A stretch of DNA of 61,480 bases from Welwitschia mirabilis. Its lineage: Eukaryota; Gnetophyta; Gnetopsida; Welwitschiales. Shown here piece by piece: positions 11,380-22,010 of the stretch. The number at the start of each line of letters is the position of its first letter. The stretch's first letter is position 1. The notes below the pieces were generated by a model, which was not told the origin of the DNA, made no database searches, and saw nothing but the letters and a program-made list of their open reading frames with translations. The stretch covers positions 132,154,877 through 132,216,356 of the forward strand of contig JBOZIK010000001.1 in assembly GCA_051453625.1 (NCBI GenBank). Reading direction: 5' to 3'. Made by a program: the position numbers and the translations under genes.

Positions 11380-12357
11380 TAAGAAGAGATTTGAAATAAA
11401 TGATTAAGCCATGTTAATTATGATTATTAAAAATGTTTATTCATAAATACATTGTGAAAGGTATTCCTAAGATAAATGTAAAAAAACAAGATTTATGTGA
11501 TGCATTGCAAAAGAAAAAAAAAATACGAACTTTACATAAAAGTAAAAACTACATTTTCACACTTATGCCATTATAGCTTATTCATATCAACTTGGTAAAC
11601 CCCACTCAAACTCAAAGTCTAGGTTGTAAATGTTATTTTCTTACTATGATTAATGACTTTTCTAGATATACATGTGTTGCATTTCTATTAAACAAATTTG
11701 AAATGTACAAATATTGAGTTGAGATATGAAATAATATTCAAAATGAGAAAGTGTATACCATAAAAAAATAAGAAGTGATCATGGTGATGAATTTGAAAAT
11801 CATTTATTTGAAAAATATTACATTAACAATGAAACTAATTACTAATCTTCTACCCCTAAAATTCCACAACAAAATGGTATAGATGAAAGAAAGAATAAAG
11901 TCCTCTAAGGAATGTCACAAACTATGTTAAATGATAAGGAGGTTCCTAAATCATTTCGGACTGAGGCTATTAGCACAACATGTTATATTATTAATAGAGT
12001 TTATCTTAGACCTAGAATAGATAAAATGCCATATGAGTTATGAAAGGAAGACAACCTAGTATTTCATATTTTAAAGTCTTCAAAAGTAAATGCTATGTAC
12101 TAAAAGATAGAGAACATTTAAGCAAATTCAACTCTAAAGCCAATGAAGCTATATTTTTGAATTATTCAACTAAAAGTAGAACATATCAAATTTTCAACAA
12201 GAGAAGTTTAATAGTAGAAGAGTCAATTAATGTGCAAAGTAATGACATTCACTCAAGGCCAAATTATTCAAATGATGAGGAATTCATATCTATAAGTATA
12301 CCCATAACTAATGAAGTGACCATTGAAAATAATAAGCTCTTGAAAAATAATTCATAA
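11380..12357 (+). pseudogene. Element H integrase pseudogene
   Basis: Fragments in several frames match copia integrase in order: the zinc-binding lead-in, MINDFSRYTCVAFLLNKFE (canonical VDDFSRYTWV.FL..K.E), an SDHGDEFENH-like run, the FWAEA..T..Y..NR equivalent near 11950-12000, and a clean C-terminal stretch at 12040-12357 (KGRQPSISYFKVFKSKCYVL, then KFNSKANEAIFLNYS and VEESI). The last is the usual link between integrase and RT. Integrase would insert the cDNA into host DNA; the frame is interrupted throughout. Confidence 0.88.
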
Positions 12358-12469
12358 CTAAAAAGTTCAAAGAGTTAAAAAGATCATCCATTAGAATCTA
12401 TTATTAGAGACATTATTTCAAAAATAAAGACAAGAAGTTCTATGAATAATTTGTGTGCTTACATTTGTT

Positions 12470-13960
12470 TTGTTTCAAAAATAGATCCCAAGAAATTTGA
12501 AGGAGTTGAAAATAATGAGGAATGAATGATGAAAATGCAAGATAAATTATAATAGTTGAAGAGAAATGATGTTTGAAGACTTGTAGAAAGGTCAAAAGAG
12601 AAAAATTTCATTGGAATTAAGTAGATTGATAAAAACAAATGTGATGAAGAAAACAATGTCACTAAAAATAGGCTAGATTAGTAGCACAAGGCTATAACTA
12701 GATAGAAGGAATTGATGTAGGTGATACTTTTTCTCCTATTGCAAACCTAGATAACATTATAATGTTTTTATCTTTTGTAGCTTAAAAAATTTCAAATTAT
12801 ATTAAATGGATGTTAAGAGTGCCTTTTTAAATGCTACTTTAAATAAAAAAGTTTTTGTAGAGCCACCACAAGGTTTTATTGATCCTTATAAAATTGATCA
12901 TATTTATAGGCTTTAGAAAGCCTTGTATGGATTGAAGTAAGGTCCAAAATCTTAGTACAAGAATCTAGCCACATTTTTAAATGATAATGGATATATTCAT
13001 GAAACAATAGACAAAACTTTATTTATGACGAACTTGAGAAAGGATGTAATTATTATACAAATCTATGTAGATGACATTATATTTGGTGCCTTAAATGAAA
13101 GGTTATCAAAATAATTTACAACTATTATAATAACACATTTTGAAATGAGCATGCTTGGTGAAGTGAAAATGTTTCTTGGATTATATATTAAGAAATCAAA
13201 GGATGGAATATTTATTTCTTAATCTAAATATGCAAAAATTTATTCAAACGTTTTGGATTGAAAAATGCAAAAACAACTGATACTCCTATGTCAACTTCTT
13301 GTAAAGTAAGTTTGGATGAGAAAGAAAAATTAGTAGATCAAAAACCTTATAGGAGTATGATTAGAAGTTTATTATATTTAATTACAAGTAGATCAGGCAT
13401 AATGTTTAGTGTTGGAGTATGTGCAAGGTATTAATCCCAACCAAAAGAATCATACTTACAAATAGTAAAAGGAATAATTAGGTATGTAAAAGGCACATGT
13501 GATTATGATTTGTGGTATCCTTCAGAGATATCCTGTGGGCTTGTAAGTTTTAGTGATGTGGATTGGGCTAGATGTAAAGAGGATAGAAAGAGCACAATTT
13601 TAGGTTCATGCTTAGTAGGATGGGTAAGTAAAAAAATGAAATTTAATCTTCCTTTTAATAGTGAAAGCTAAATATATTATAGCAGAGAGTTATTGTGCTC
13701 ATCTTTTATGGATGAAAGAAATGCTAAAGGATTTTGGTGTAAATTTTGAATAAGTTCCTATCTTCTATGATAATACTAATGTAATAAACATTTCTAAAAA
13801 TCCTATTCAGAACTTAAGAATCAAACATATTGAGCTAAGGCATTACTTTTTATGAGATCAAGTAGAAAAATAAAACATTACTATGAACTTTATTAATACA
13901 GATCAATAACTAGTAGATATTTTTACCAAACCCTTGAATTTTGATACTTTTCTTTGTTGC
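12470..13960 (+). pseudogene. Element H reverse transcriptase and RNase H pseudogene
   Basis: RT text in order: an MDVKSAFLNATLNKKVFVEP-like run near 12805, IYRL*KALYGLK*GPKS*Y near 12898-12957, and IYVDDIIFGALNE at 13061-13099 with the YVDD catalytic box intact. RNase H follows: SYLQIVKGIIRYVKGTC, LVSFSDVDWARCKEDRKST and an INISKNP-like run near 13789. Stops sit where CAA, CAG or TGG are expected. It is clearly copia and beyond repair by a single change. Confidence 0.92.
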
Positions 13961-14677
13961 AAAAATGAACTAAGGGCTATCTCACTATTCTCTAACTAAT
14001 TATAGTACAATCGGCTATATCTATGATTTAGTAAATCAGATGTAATCGGTCAACCAGCATGAAAGCCCAGTCGCTTGAACCCTATCAGTTTTGTAGGACA
14101 CTTCAAAGAAAGATGGAAGCTCAAAGTGGAAGGCAGCCAAAGAATAGGAAGAAGAAGAATCTGTTTAGATCTTTTCTTTATGCTTATGTTTTTTCTTTCT
14201 TCTTTGTGTATTTCTCTTCTTTGCCATTGATATCAAAGGGGAAGGAGGAAAATTAGTTAGTTGTATTTGATACTTTAAAATGTATTTTCTCTTGATGAGT
14301 ACCCTTAATTTGTACTACTCATTTTAAAGTAATAGATATGCACTTGTTTTTTAATTATTTCTATTTAAAATTTGTAGTGCATTTTTATTTCTTATAAATA
14401 AAAGTTTTTATTTATCTTAAGGTTGTCAAATAATGCATGATCAAAATGTTAATTCTTATAAGTATTATTTCTCATGGATATTTTGGCATTTTCTTATCTC
14501 TTAATAAAATTATTTTAAATTTTAGCACAAATTAAAACTTTTCAAAAATTCTTACTTAATATAAATTATCTAAATATTTTTTGCAAGTATTAATATGCAT
14601 TTTATGAGGAGGAGTTTTTTCAATTTTAATATTTTACAATTGAGGTAATATTTGCCATTAATATCAAAGGGGAATAT
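13961..14677 (+). other. Element H 3' untranslated region with two polypurine tracts
   Basis: After the RNase H end (TKPL-like text near 13930), a non-coding region carries two near-identical copies of a 24-bp segment ending 'atcaaaggggaa', at 14220-14243 and 14651-14674. The second abuts the 3' LTR and is the functional-position polypurine tract. A 65-codon frame across 14059-14256 shows no family features and is not called as a gene. Confidence 0.75.
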
Positions 14678-16049
14678 TATTAGATTATGAATTACTAATT
14701 AATGTCAAACTAATGTTTTTTATGAAGTGAAATTTATTGTATCTTGTGTAGAAAATATTGATCACTTGTAGGTTAAAAGCTAAACCTATGAATATCGCAT
14801 TTTGATCCTTAAACCTATTAAGTATTATTACCCTCTTAAGGAATCAACCAGACTTTTAAGGAGTAAAACACACCTAGAGTAAACTTTCATAATTAAACTA
14901 AATTTAAAGGGGTTAACTAGACTTTTGAAGGGTCAACCAGACATGTAAACCTAAGAAAAATACTCCTAAATTGATTGTCAAGAGGTTGACTAAACCTATG
15001 AGGGGTCGATTAGACCTAAAAACTGTACACCTGATACTCCTGAATTGATCATTAAGGGGTCGACTAGACACGTGAGGGGTCTGTCGAACCTAAGAACTAA
15101 GTAGTAATACTTTACATCTAATCAGTAAGGGTTTGACTAGGTTCCTGATGGATTAATAGAACTTGATGCAAAAAATTAGATGAATTTTATTAAGACTAAG
15201 CAGGTAACTAGAAAAATATGTGGGTGGCTAGATAAGTAGTCGACTAAACCCTGAAGAATCAACCAGACATGGAGTGATAAGAAACTAGAATGACCAAAAC
15301 GTTTACTCAAGTGACTTGTTTAAGTAACAGCATTAGGAGGGATCAACTAGACATATGTTATATCCATTATGTAGCTATTTTGTAGCCATTTTAAGCATGT
15401 TTTCAATTGTAATAATCCTAAAAGTCTTCCATTATGAATAGCCAAGAGTGAAATCACTGTAGAAGATTTTTAACCTTTTATTGAATTATTAAATCTTGTG
15501 GATTGATCATTATACTCTTTTGACATTGCATTTCTGACCAAGGATGAGCCGACATCTAATGTATCTTTGCATATAAGGTTAGAGCTATAGCACTTCATTA
15601 TTCCTAGATTATATCTTCTATAGGAGAAGTGCTTCATTCATTTTTCATTGAATCAAAAAATGAGTAATACTAGTGAACTTGGGCATTCTATCATTACTAC
15701 CATGATTCATTATAAAAGGTTGAGACTGAGCCTTTAAAACAAGTCCATTTGTAAAGGTTACAGGTGAACCTAAAGTACTTGAAAAAGTTTAATAAAGATC
15801 TAGTTCAACCTTGGAATAAGCTAATCATCAAGAGTGGAGTAGGGGAGTTTCTCAAACCACTATAAAACTTGTATGCATATGATCAATATTTTTGTGATTT
15901 CTATTATTTTTATTTTTTAGAATACTTTCAATTTTTGTTTTTATATGCAAATTTTTTAGTGATTCATTTTAAGAAATTTCATATCATGAATTTATTTGAA
16001 TAATTTTTAGAAACCTATTCATCCCTTCTCTTAGGTTCTCAATACTATA
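14678..16049 (+). repeat. Element H 3' LTR
   Basis: Partner of 8777-10135. It starts TATTAGATTATG (TG to TA) and ends CTATA, aligned with CTACA in the 5' LTR. It carries nine or so degenerate GGGGTCGAC(C/T)AGAC repeats between 14837 and 15360. The two LTRs differ at many positions, mostly transitions, which implies an old insertion. Confidence 0.92.
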
Positions 16050-16054
16050 AGTAT

Positions 16055-16560
16055 TACCTTATCTTTATAAAAAATATAACAAGATAATCATAGATAGAGA
16101 AAACAAAAAAAGAATCATATGAAGTAGGATGGTTTACTATACAATTTCTTTCTAATTTGGTAGCACAAAAATGTCCAAAATTCAAAAACCTATGGATTTC
16201 TATGATTAGTATTATATTAGAGGGAAGCAAAAACATCAAGAAAGCATTGATAGACATAGGAACAAGTGTCAACATCATGCCACTTCACATTTGTAAAGAG
16301 TTTGGGTTAGAAACTAAGATTGAATCAACAAAATTATGTTGGAACCAACTAATCCACCTCTTAAAAACCCAATTAAAGTTATTAAATATTTGGTCATATA
16401 AATTGAAGAGGTCTTTTATCCTACATATGTGGTTATTATTGATGTATAATACTAAGGAGAATATCCTTTACTCTTAGGAAGAATTCTTTGTATAATAGCC
16501 CATTGTATTATTAATATATAAACCAAAATGATGGAATGCCTTATAGGAAATAAGAAGTTT
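16055..16560 (+). pseudogene. Element A retropepsin-type protease pseudogene
   Basis: Element A's polyprotein resumes after the copia insertion. The frame at 16157-16477 reads KCPKFKNLWISMISIILEGS and then KKALIDIGTSVNIMPLHICK. This is the plant gypsy protease pattern (ALIDLGAS+N+MP). The active-site D-I-G-T is retained. Homologous stretches are at 37560-37990 in B and 58360-58840 in C. A frameshift follows near 16470 and the LLGRPF-like motif continues in another frame (16470-16500). Confidence 0.85.
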
Positions 16561-17349
16561 ATTATTAGTCTTTGATGTGATTGAAAAAGATATGATATAA
16601 GATTCTGATCTTGAGCATAAAATTAGACACTTCATGCTTATTTAACATCATCCTTTAGAAGAAAATCTTCTTACATTACATAACTCAACTTTATTTAATG
16701 ATCTTGAAGAATTTAAAGAAATCTTTGAAAATCTTAATTCCTCTAATTTATGTAATCTCAATAATGGCCTTTTAAGTCTTTAACATGATGATGATGAAAA
16801 GAGTAATGAGAGAATAAAAATAATAAATAACTCATGAAGAATCATCTAAATTTTATATAGGACAAACTTATTCCTTCCAATACAACAATTCAACCTTAAG
16901 AGTCTACCCATGTTTCTCCATCCCTTTTAGTTACACTTTCATGTAATACTCAAAGTAACATCTTTTCCTCTCCTACTAAATCCACTTTACTTTATGCCTT
17001 TAATGAAAGATCTTTTCAAAATATTAATTGGGATATATTGAAATACTAAAATGGGATAAACCTTATTTTCTTGATGGTAATTCATGCTTAGAGTGGAATC
17101 TTAGGGAAATTCTTAAGTATATTAAATCTATCCTATTTAGTTACTATAATAAGATTTCTTAAAATTCTTAGATATATGATAGCATCATTGATGTTTTTCA
17201 TTCTCAATATTAATCTTTGGATAGAATCCCTCTTTTAAATTCTTTATATTATGAGTTTGATAAGAGATTGTTTTTCCATGAAATATATGAATTCTTTATC
17301 TCTTATATTTCTAATAAATTTATTAATTAAAATTATTATTTAGTTATGT
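16561..17349 (+). other. Element A region between protease and integrase, poorly recognisable
   Basis: The start (16540-16640) still parallels the post-protease linker of B (GNKKFIIR). After about 16700 I recognise no RT or RNase H motif. It may be linker sequence, an internal deletion join or foreign sequence. Confidence 0.45.
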
Positions 17350-17359
17350 NNNNNNNNNN
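17350..17359. other. Assembly gap of 10 N
   Basis: Ten unknown bases. RT, RNase H and the integrase core expected for element A are absent on either side, so either the element is deleted here or the gap stands for more than ten bases. Confidence 0.95.
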
Positions 17360-17639
17360 ACTAATTAATTACTCTAAAAAATGCATGTATACCTTTATGA
17401 TATATTAATTGATTTCTATTTGGTTTGATTCTTTTTTTTTTTTAAATTACAATACATAGAATCATAGCCATAGAAAAATAAGACTGATATTTCTTTTTCT
17501 TCAAATAAAGTATTAGATAGGATTTAGGATCTAAATAATACTTATTTTCTTGATTCTTTAAGCTTGATTTGGTATTTTCTTCTTATTTTATATTGATGTG
17601 TTTCTATCCTTGATCAGTTGGTTGTATGATACTCGAGTG

Positions 17640-17768
17640 CATCCTTTACATAACAATTTGACCTCTAAATGGTTTAGTCCTTAAATTGTAGAAAAAGTTC
17701 ATTTTAATAGCTTTGTTGAGATTTTTGATTTGCAAACCAAATATATCTAAAAATTCAATGGATAAAGG
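17640..17768 (+). pseudogene. Element A integrase C-terminal domain, left part
   Basis: It reads HPLHNNLTSKWFSP, then EKVHFNSFVEIFDLQTKYI and KFNG. This matches the gypsy integrase C-terminus (LFPGKLKSRWSGPF.V..VFPHGAVEI.D......F.VNGQRLK). Element D interrupts it exactly in the conserved end motif. The remaining codons lie at 21943-21965. B carries the corresponding region near 40985-41085. Confidence 0.88.
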
Positions 17769-18532
17769 TGTTGCAATGTGAATTTATGCAATCTTAAAGT
17801 CCTTTCGGCAAACCTCTAAATCATATAACTTGTAGAAAACACATGCTAGTATAGATGGGAGTTCACTTGAATGTCATAATCCCAATAAAGGTACTAGGCC
17901 CAGAGTTAGAGAATTGATTTATAAGAGAAGTTTTTGGTCTTTTATCCTTTACTGACTAAAATTAAATAATAAAGTAAATGTAATGCAAGATGAATGAATA
18001 TGAAATGCAAGTAAATTGAAGTGGAAATGAAATGGATTCACTTGGTTTCTAATCCTTCTGTTACAAGGACTAGCTTCTAGACTTTCAGTCACAAAGACTA
18101 TCCTTCTTATAATTAATATCAATTAAGAAAAGTATCTACTAATTCTTAATCAACATAAACTATAAGATCTACCATGTAGAATATGCAATATGCAGTATGA
18201 AATAAAATGGAAATGCAATGAAAACCTACTACTAATCAAGATCAATATTAACAAAGATTGCCCTCATGATCTAAATAAATCATAGAACAGTTATTTAACT
18301 ATGATCAACTTATACCATAAGAGACATTCATAGAATTAGAATGAAAATAGTATTTATATCAATAGAAAGAACTTTACATTCACTTATAATAGAATAACAA
18401 CATCTTAATGGAAGAGACACAGTCTAACACCAAGGAAATCCCTTTCTACAGCTGTTAGATGGAATCCCTGCCTTCGAGCTTCTATCACAAGCATATCAAG
18501 TACAAAAGATGGTTTTGAAGTAAAGGAGGGAA

Positions 18533-18544
18533 GGGTATTTATAG
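18533..18544 (-). promoter_or_regulatory. TATA box in element D 3' LTR
   Basis: Minus-strand CTATAAATACCC, at the same place in D's other LTR (21253-21264) and matching CTATAAATACCC in the LTRs of A and B. This is the likely RNA polymerase II promoter core of the LTR. Confidence 0.7.
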
Positions 18545-18654
18545 TTTTACAATGAACCATAATCCTAGACATTAGTTAAGGAAATCCTAGTAGCCCACAT
18601 GAGTCATTAACCCCATTTACAATAATATTTATTAGAAACATATAAAATTAGTTG

Positions 18655-19000
18655 CCATCCTAACTATCATGGGGATAAAAAATGGGACAATATCACTTTT
18701 TAACTTGGGTTATGGGCTCATGTGATGCCATTAGCCCTATGGGTTATGCACGGATGTTACTGATGTTGTCATCCTGAATGTTATCTAGATGACTAAGGGG
18801 ATGACGTCCTACCATTATTTACTCCATGTGATGCTGTTAGCCCTGTAGCCTTTGTCCATGTGATTAACGTTGTTGTCCTACCTATCATGGGGACAAAACC
18901 ACTGACACTCCATGTGCATGTGCTATCCATGTATTTTCCATGTATTGCCCATGTTGGATAGTGGTTTTGTTGTCCCCTCTGTCATGGGGATGATAGTAGG
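18655..19000 (-). repeat. Roughly 100-bp repeats with hairpin motif in D LTR
   Basis: Plus-strand blocks of type 'gttgtcctacctatcatggggacaaa' recur near 18655, 18758, 18867 and 18969, spacing 102-109 bp. Each has a TCATCC-type arm and a complementary GGATGA-type arm. Between them lies 'catgtgatgc.gttagccct.tg' text. Related blocks occur in D's other LTR near 21372, 21489 and 21590. Confidence 0.65.
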
Positions 19001-19241
19001 GATGACATCTCTCCTAAGCTCCTTAAGTGAAGTAAATTAGCCTTCTCCATTCTTAGTCCTCCTTTAATATGCTGAGTATTATAACATGCCTAAAATTTCT
19101 CTAATTATGCCAAGAATTACATGTTTCTATGATCATCTTATCTCTCTCTGTAATCAGTAGAATTGCATCTAAACCTGTATAAATTTCCTACAAAAGTACT
19201 CCAAATACATTATCAAATTCCTAAAAATTGGCATTACAACA

Positions 19242-19262
19242 TATCCCCTACTTAGCCTTATC
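19242..19262 (-). promoter_or_regulatory. Element D polypurine tract
   Basis: On the minus strand GGCTAAGTAGGGGATA directly precedes the 3' LTR TGTTG. Element B has GGCTAAGTAGCAAGATA before its 3' LTR, so the priming context is shared. Confidence 0.8.
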
Positions 19263-20864
19263 AGTGCCTAATAAAGTAGGCAATCAACTAGATTATAAAA
19301 CAATTTAATTACGATAATCATCAACTAAAGAAATGGAATTTGAATTCTATTTATCACATAGGAATAGATGACAATAATTTATTAATACAATTACTACTGT
19401 AATTGTAAGCTCCATACTTAAACTCATCACAATAGTCCAAATAAATATCATACACATAAACAAGTCATAGAATGTAATAGTTATAATTTAGAAAAAAGAT
19501 GATGTGTATGTATAAATTAAGAAGGTAATGCTGAAACTGATGTGTAAACTTACATAGTAATAATCTCAAAGAATCATGCATGAAAAGCTCATTAATATTT
19601 TTTACAAGGGCAAAGTACAAGAGTAATCATGGCATTCTTTTTTCCCTTTAAATGATCTGAAACATACTAAAAAATTAGTGAGTGTGTTACTTGCCCCTAC
19701 TAAATAAATTCCATGAAATGTATTCAAATAACATAAAATCATATCAAACAACTCATTATAAATGTGTATCATAAAAGCATAAAATGATCCTTTAAAATTG
19801 AAAAATGATAAATTTGCTTAAAATCTCAAGAGAAAGCCTAGAGAGCTATCTTATCCTCTCCACAGGAAAAACAAGACATCTAAAATTACACAAGGGAAAA
19901 AGAATGACTTATGAGATGACAATTTTTTAAAATAAGTTGTTTGAACTGATTGACAAAAATTCTGGGAAAATCTGATAGCAAACAAGTATTGGAAAAGCAG
20001 CAGAAAAATAGAAGAAAGAAAAATGTGACAAATTTATCTTCAAAAATAAAATCATAAAGAAATAAACTGATGAGACCATAACCATGCATTAAATATAGAA
20101 AGAAATGCTTATAGGTATTCCTCTAATGTGTTTTAGAATCTATGAGTATTCAAAATCTATAAGTGGATAAATGTAAAACCACAAAACCACACAGCAAAAA
20201 CATTAGTATAAAACAAAAAAAACACATCAATTAAGGTGAAATAAATGCATCAATTGATAGTGTAGAAAAGAAAAATAGCCCTTATAAAGAAAACCTATTA
20301 AAAAAATAAAAAAATAACTAAAGAGCTACCAAATGATTAGGTCCTAATTATAATGTGGAAAAATATAGTGTAATGAATTTGAAAAGTCCCAAACAAATAA
20401 CTAAGAGAAAATAAAATGGAAATGGATAACTAGAAAGATGAAGAAGATTTGCTTACCTACCCAAAATTCATCCTTAGCAAAGTTCCTTAGAAGAAATCAT
20501 AAAATCACCTGATAAGGATGCATGACATAATGTAAAAATTCATAAAGTTCCACTTGAATGGACAATGATTATGAGGATGTCAAGTATATCTAATATTATC
20601 AAATAAATGAATAATAAGATAAAATGCTATTAAAATAAGAACTTATAAGATATCATCTCAAAACAATACTAGAATCTAAAAATGTAAAGTGATCATGTGG
20701 AAGTACTATAAATAAATAAAATAAGTCTAGAAGATAAGCAATGCCTCTTATGACACCAGGGACACCACTGATCTCGTAGCCTCTAACTGTAATTTTATTC
20801 TTACCATGATGAGGGGAGTGCAACCACTGTCAGAGGAGTAAGGACCCACATAGCATGGCCAACT
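19263..20864 (-). other. Element D interior: region downstream of pol only
   Basis: Read on the minus strand, 20526-20420 matches B 42001-42110 (ttatcaggtgattttatgat; gtaggtaagcaaatcttctt; ctagttatcca), and similarity to B continues weakly to about 42.4 kb. 20864-20801 holds the end of a short frame homologous to one in element A (22500-22568). No gag, protease, RT or integrase signature is present. This identifies D as a deletion derivative rather than a degraded full element. Confidence 0.8.
20801..20864 (-). pseudogene. C-terminus of a short post-pol ORF in element D (partial, cut by gap)
   Basis: The minus strand reads VGHAMWVLTPLTVVALPSSW and then stop. Element A's counterpart ends LFLWILTLLVVVTLPLQ and stop (22515-22568). 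The underlying DNA aligns without indels ('gtggrtcctkactc', 'gtggttrcacty'). The N-terminal part falls in the adjacent gap. The hydrophobic run could be a membrane segment. Function unknown. Confidence 0.55.
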
Positions 20865-20964
20865 NNNNNNNNNNNNNNNNNNNNNNNNNNNNNNNNNNNN
20901 NNNNNNNNNNNNNNNNNNNNNNNNNNNNNNNNNNNNNNNNNNNNNNNNNNNNNNNNNNNNNNNN
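20865..20964. other. Assembly gap of 100 N inside element D
   Basis: Exactly 100 N, the conventional placeholder for unknown length. By alignment with D's other LTR, about 470 bp of 5' LTR plus the primer site and some interior should lie here, so the true length is larger. Confidence 0.95.
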
Positions 20965-21942
20965 CAACCTTAACAAAGGTTGCCCTCATGATCTAAATAA
21001 ATCCAAGCTTGTCACTAACTAAGATCAACTTAAACCATAAGAGACATTCATAGAATTAGAGTGAAAAAGAGTATTGTATTAATCAAAAGAACTTTACATC
21101 CACTTATAATAGAATAACAATACCTCAATGGAAGAGACACAACCTAACACTAAGAAAACCCCTTTCTACAACCACAGGATGGACCTCCTACCTTTAAGCT
21201 TATGTCACAAGCATATCAAGTATAAAAGATGGTTTAGAAGTGAAGGAGGAAAGGGTATTTATAGTTTTATAATGAACCATAACCCTAGACATTCATTAAG
21301 AAAATCCTAATAGCCCACATGGCTTGTTTGACACTCTTTATAATGAAATTTACTTCTGTAGTGTAAAAACAGTTATCATCTTGTATGTCGTCCACACGAC
21401 ATAGGGAACAACATCGCATTTTTGCCTTGGGTTGTGTTCCCATGCAATATCGTTAGCCCTATGAGTTATACTCGCATGTTACCAATGCTGTCATCCTGTT
21501 GGGCATCCAGACGACTAAGTGGATGATGCCTTGAGTTGTATGCCCATGTGCTACCATTAGTTCTGTAGCCTTTTTTGATGTAATTAAGTCATTGTCCTTT
21601 ATGTCGTGGGGACGACCAAGGGCATGACACCACCAACACTCCATGTACATGTGTTGTCCAAGTGTTGCCCATGTGCTACTCCTATGTAGCTGTCATAATG
21701 AGCTCTTATTCTCCCAAGCTCCTCAAGTATTGTAAATTGGTATTATTCACCTTTAGTCCTCCTTTAATATGCTAAGTATTAGAACATGCCTAAAATGCCT
21801 CCAATTATGTCAAGAATTACATGTTTTCATGATTATCATATCGTCTCTTCATAATCAGCAGGATTGCATCTAAACCTATATAAATGTCCTGTAAAAGTAC
21901 TCCAAATACACCATCAAATTCCTACAAATTGGAATCACAACA
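20965..21942 (-). repeat. Element D 5' LTR (3' part lost in gap)
   Basis: Partner of 17769-19241, offset about 2.72 kb. It begins on the minus strand TGTTGTGATTCCAATTTG at 21942. It keeps several CpGs in hairpin motifs (gtcgtccacacgac at 21388-21401, gtcgtggggacgac at 21603-21616). The TATA box is at 21253-21264. The flank 21943-21947 is the AAAGG duplication. Confidence 0.93.
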
Positions 21943-22010
21943 AAAGGCTTAAAATTTATAGATCATTTGATGATTATTAAAAGCAATTAACTTGAAAGAG
22001 CTCATTAAAG
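21943..22010 (+). pseudogene. Element A integrase C-terminal domain, right part
   Basis: After the AAAGG duplication the text continues 'cttaaaatttataga'. Joined in reading to the left part it gives the conserved end ..KFNG*RLKIY, where the stop is a decayed Gln codon. This confirms both the duplication and the insertion point of D. Confidence 0.8.

Larger units (their letters stand above)
8777..16049 (+). mobile_element. Element H: Ty1/copia retrotransposon (SIRE/Maximus-like) inserted in element A
   Basis: It has 1.36-1.37-kb LTRs (8777-10135, 14678-16049), a TTTGGTATTAGAG primer site, and copia module order gag, protease, integrase, RT, RNase H, then a polypurine tract before the 3' LTR. 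The integrase-before-RT order defines copia. The target duplication is aatat (8772-8776) against agtat (16050-16054), one transition apart. It separates element A's gag from its protease, and A's reading resumes immediately after it. The 7.3-kb body has many stops and frameshifts. Confidence 0.92.
17769..19241 (-). repeat. Element D 3' LTR
   Basis: 1473 bp with both TG and CA termini intact. It aligns with 20965-21942 from about 18238 upward (tgccctcatgatctaaataaat, gagacattcatagaattaga, aagggtatttatagttt, and the end caaattcct.aaattgg). The lower 470 bp match the LTR ends of B (compare minus-strand 17855-17769 with 44565-44682). Confidence 0.93.
17769..21942 (-). mobile_element. Element D: internally deleted gypsy derivative (B/C family), inverted
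   Basis: Two LTRs in the same orientation lie on the minus strand (5' LTR 20965-21942 visible part, 3' LTR 17769-19241), with TG...CA ends and a perfect AAAGG target duplication (17764-17768 and 21943-21947). The 1.6-kb interior has no gag or pol. Its minus-strand text follows element B's region downstream of pol (compare 20420-20526 with 42001-42110). LTR ends and polypurine context also match B (GGCTAAGTAG...ATA before TGTT). It probably needed proteins from B/C-type relatives to move. Confidence 0.92.

Noticed and set aside
14059-14256. 65-codon frame near the end of element H as a gene
   Set aside because: Lies between RNase H and the polypurine tracts in a non-coding region and shows no conserved domain.
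20740-20864. GC-richer segment in D as a captured host gene fragment with intron-like GT...AG
   Set aside because: It aligns with element A's region downstream of pol (22520-22570), so it is element sequence that has decayed less.
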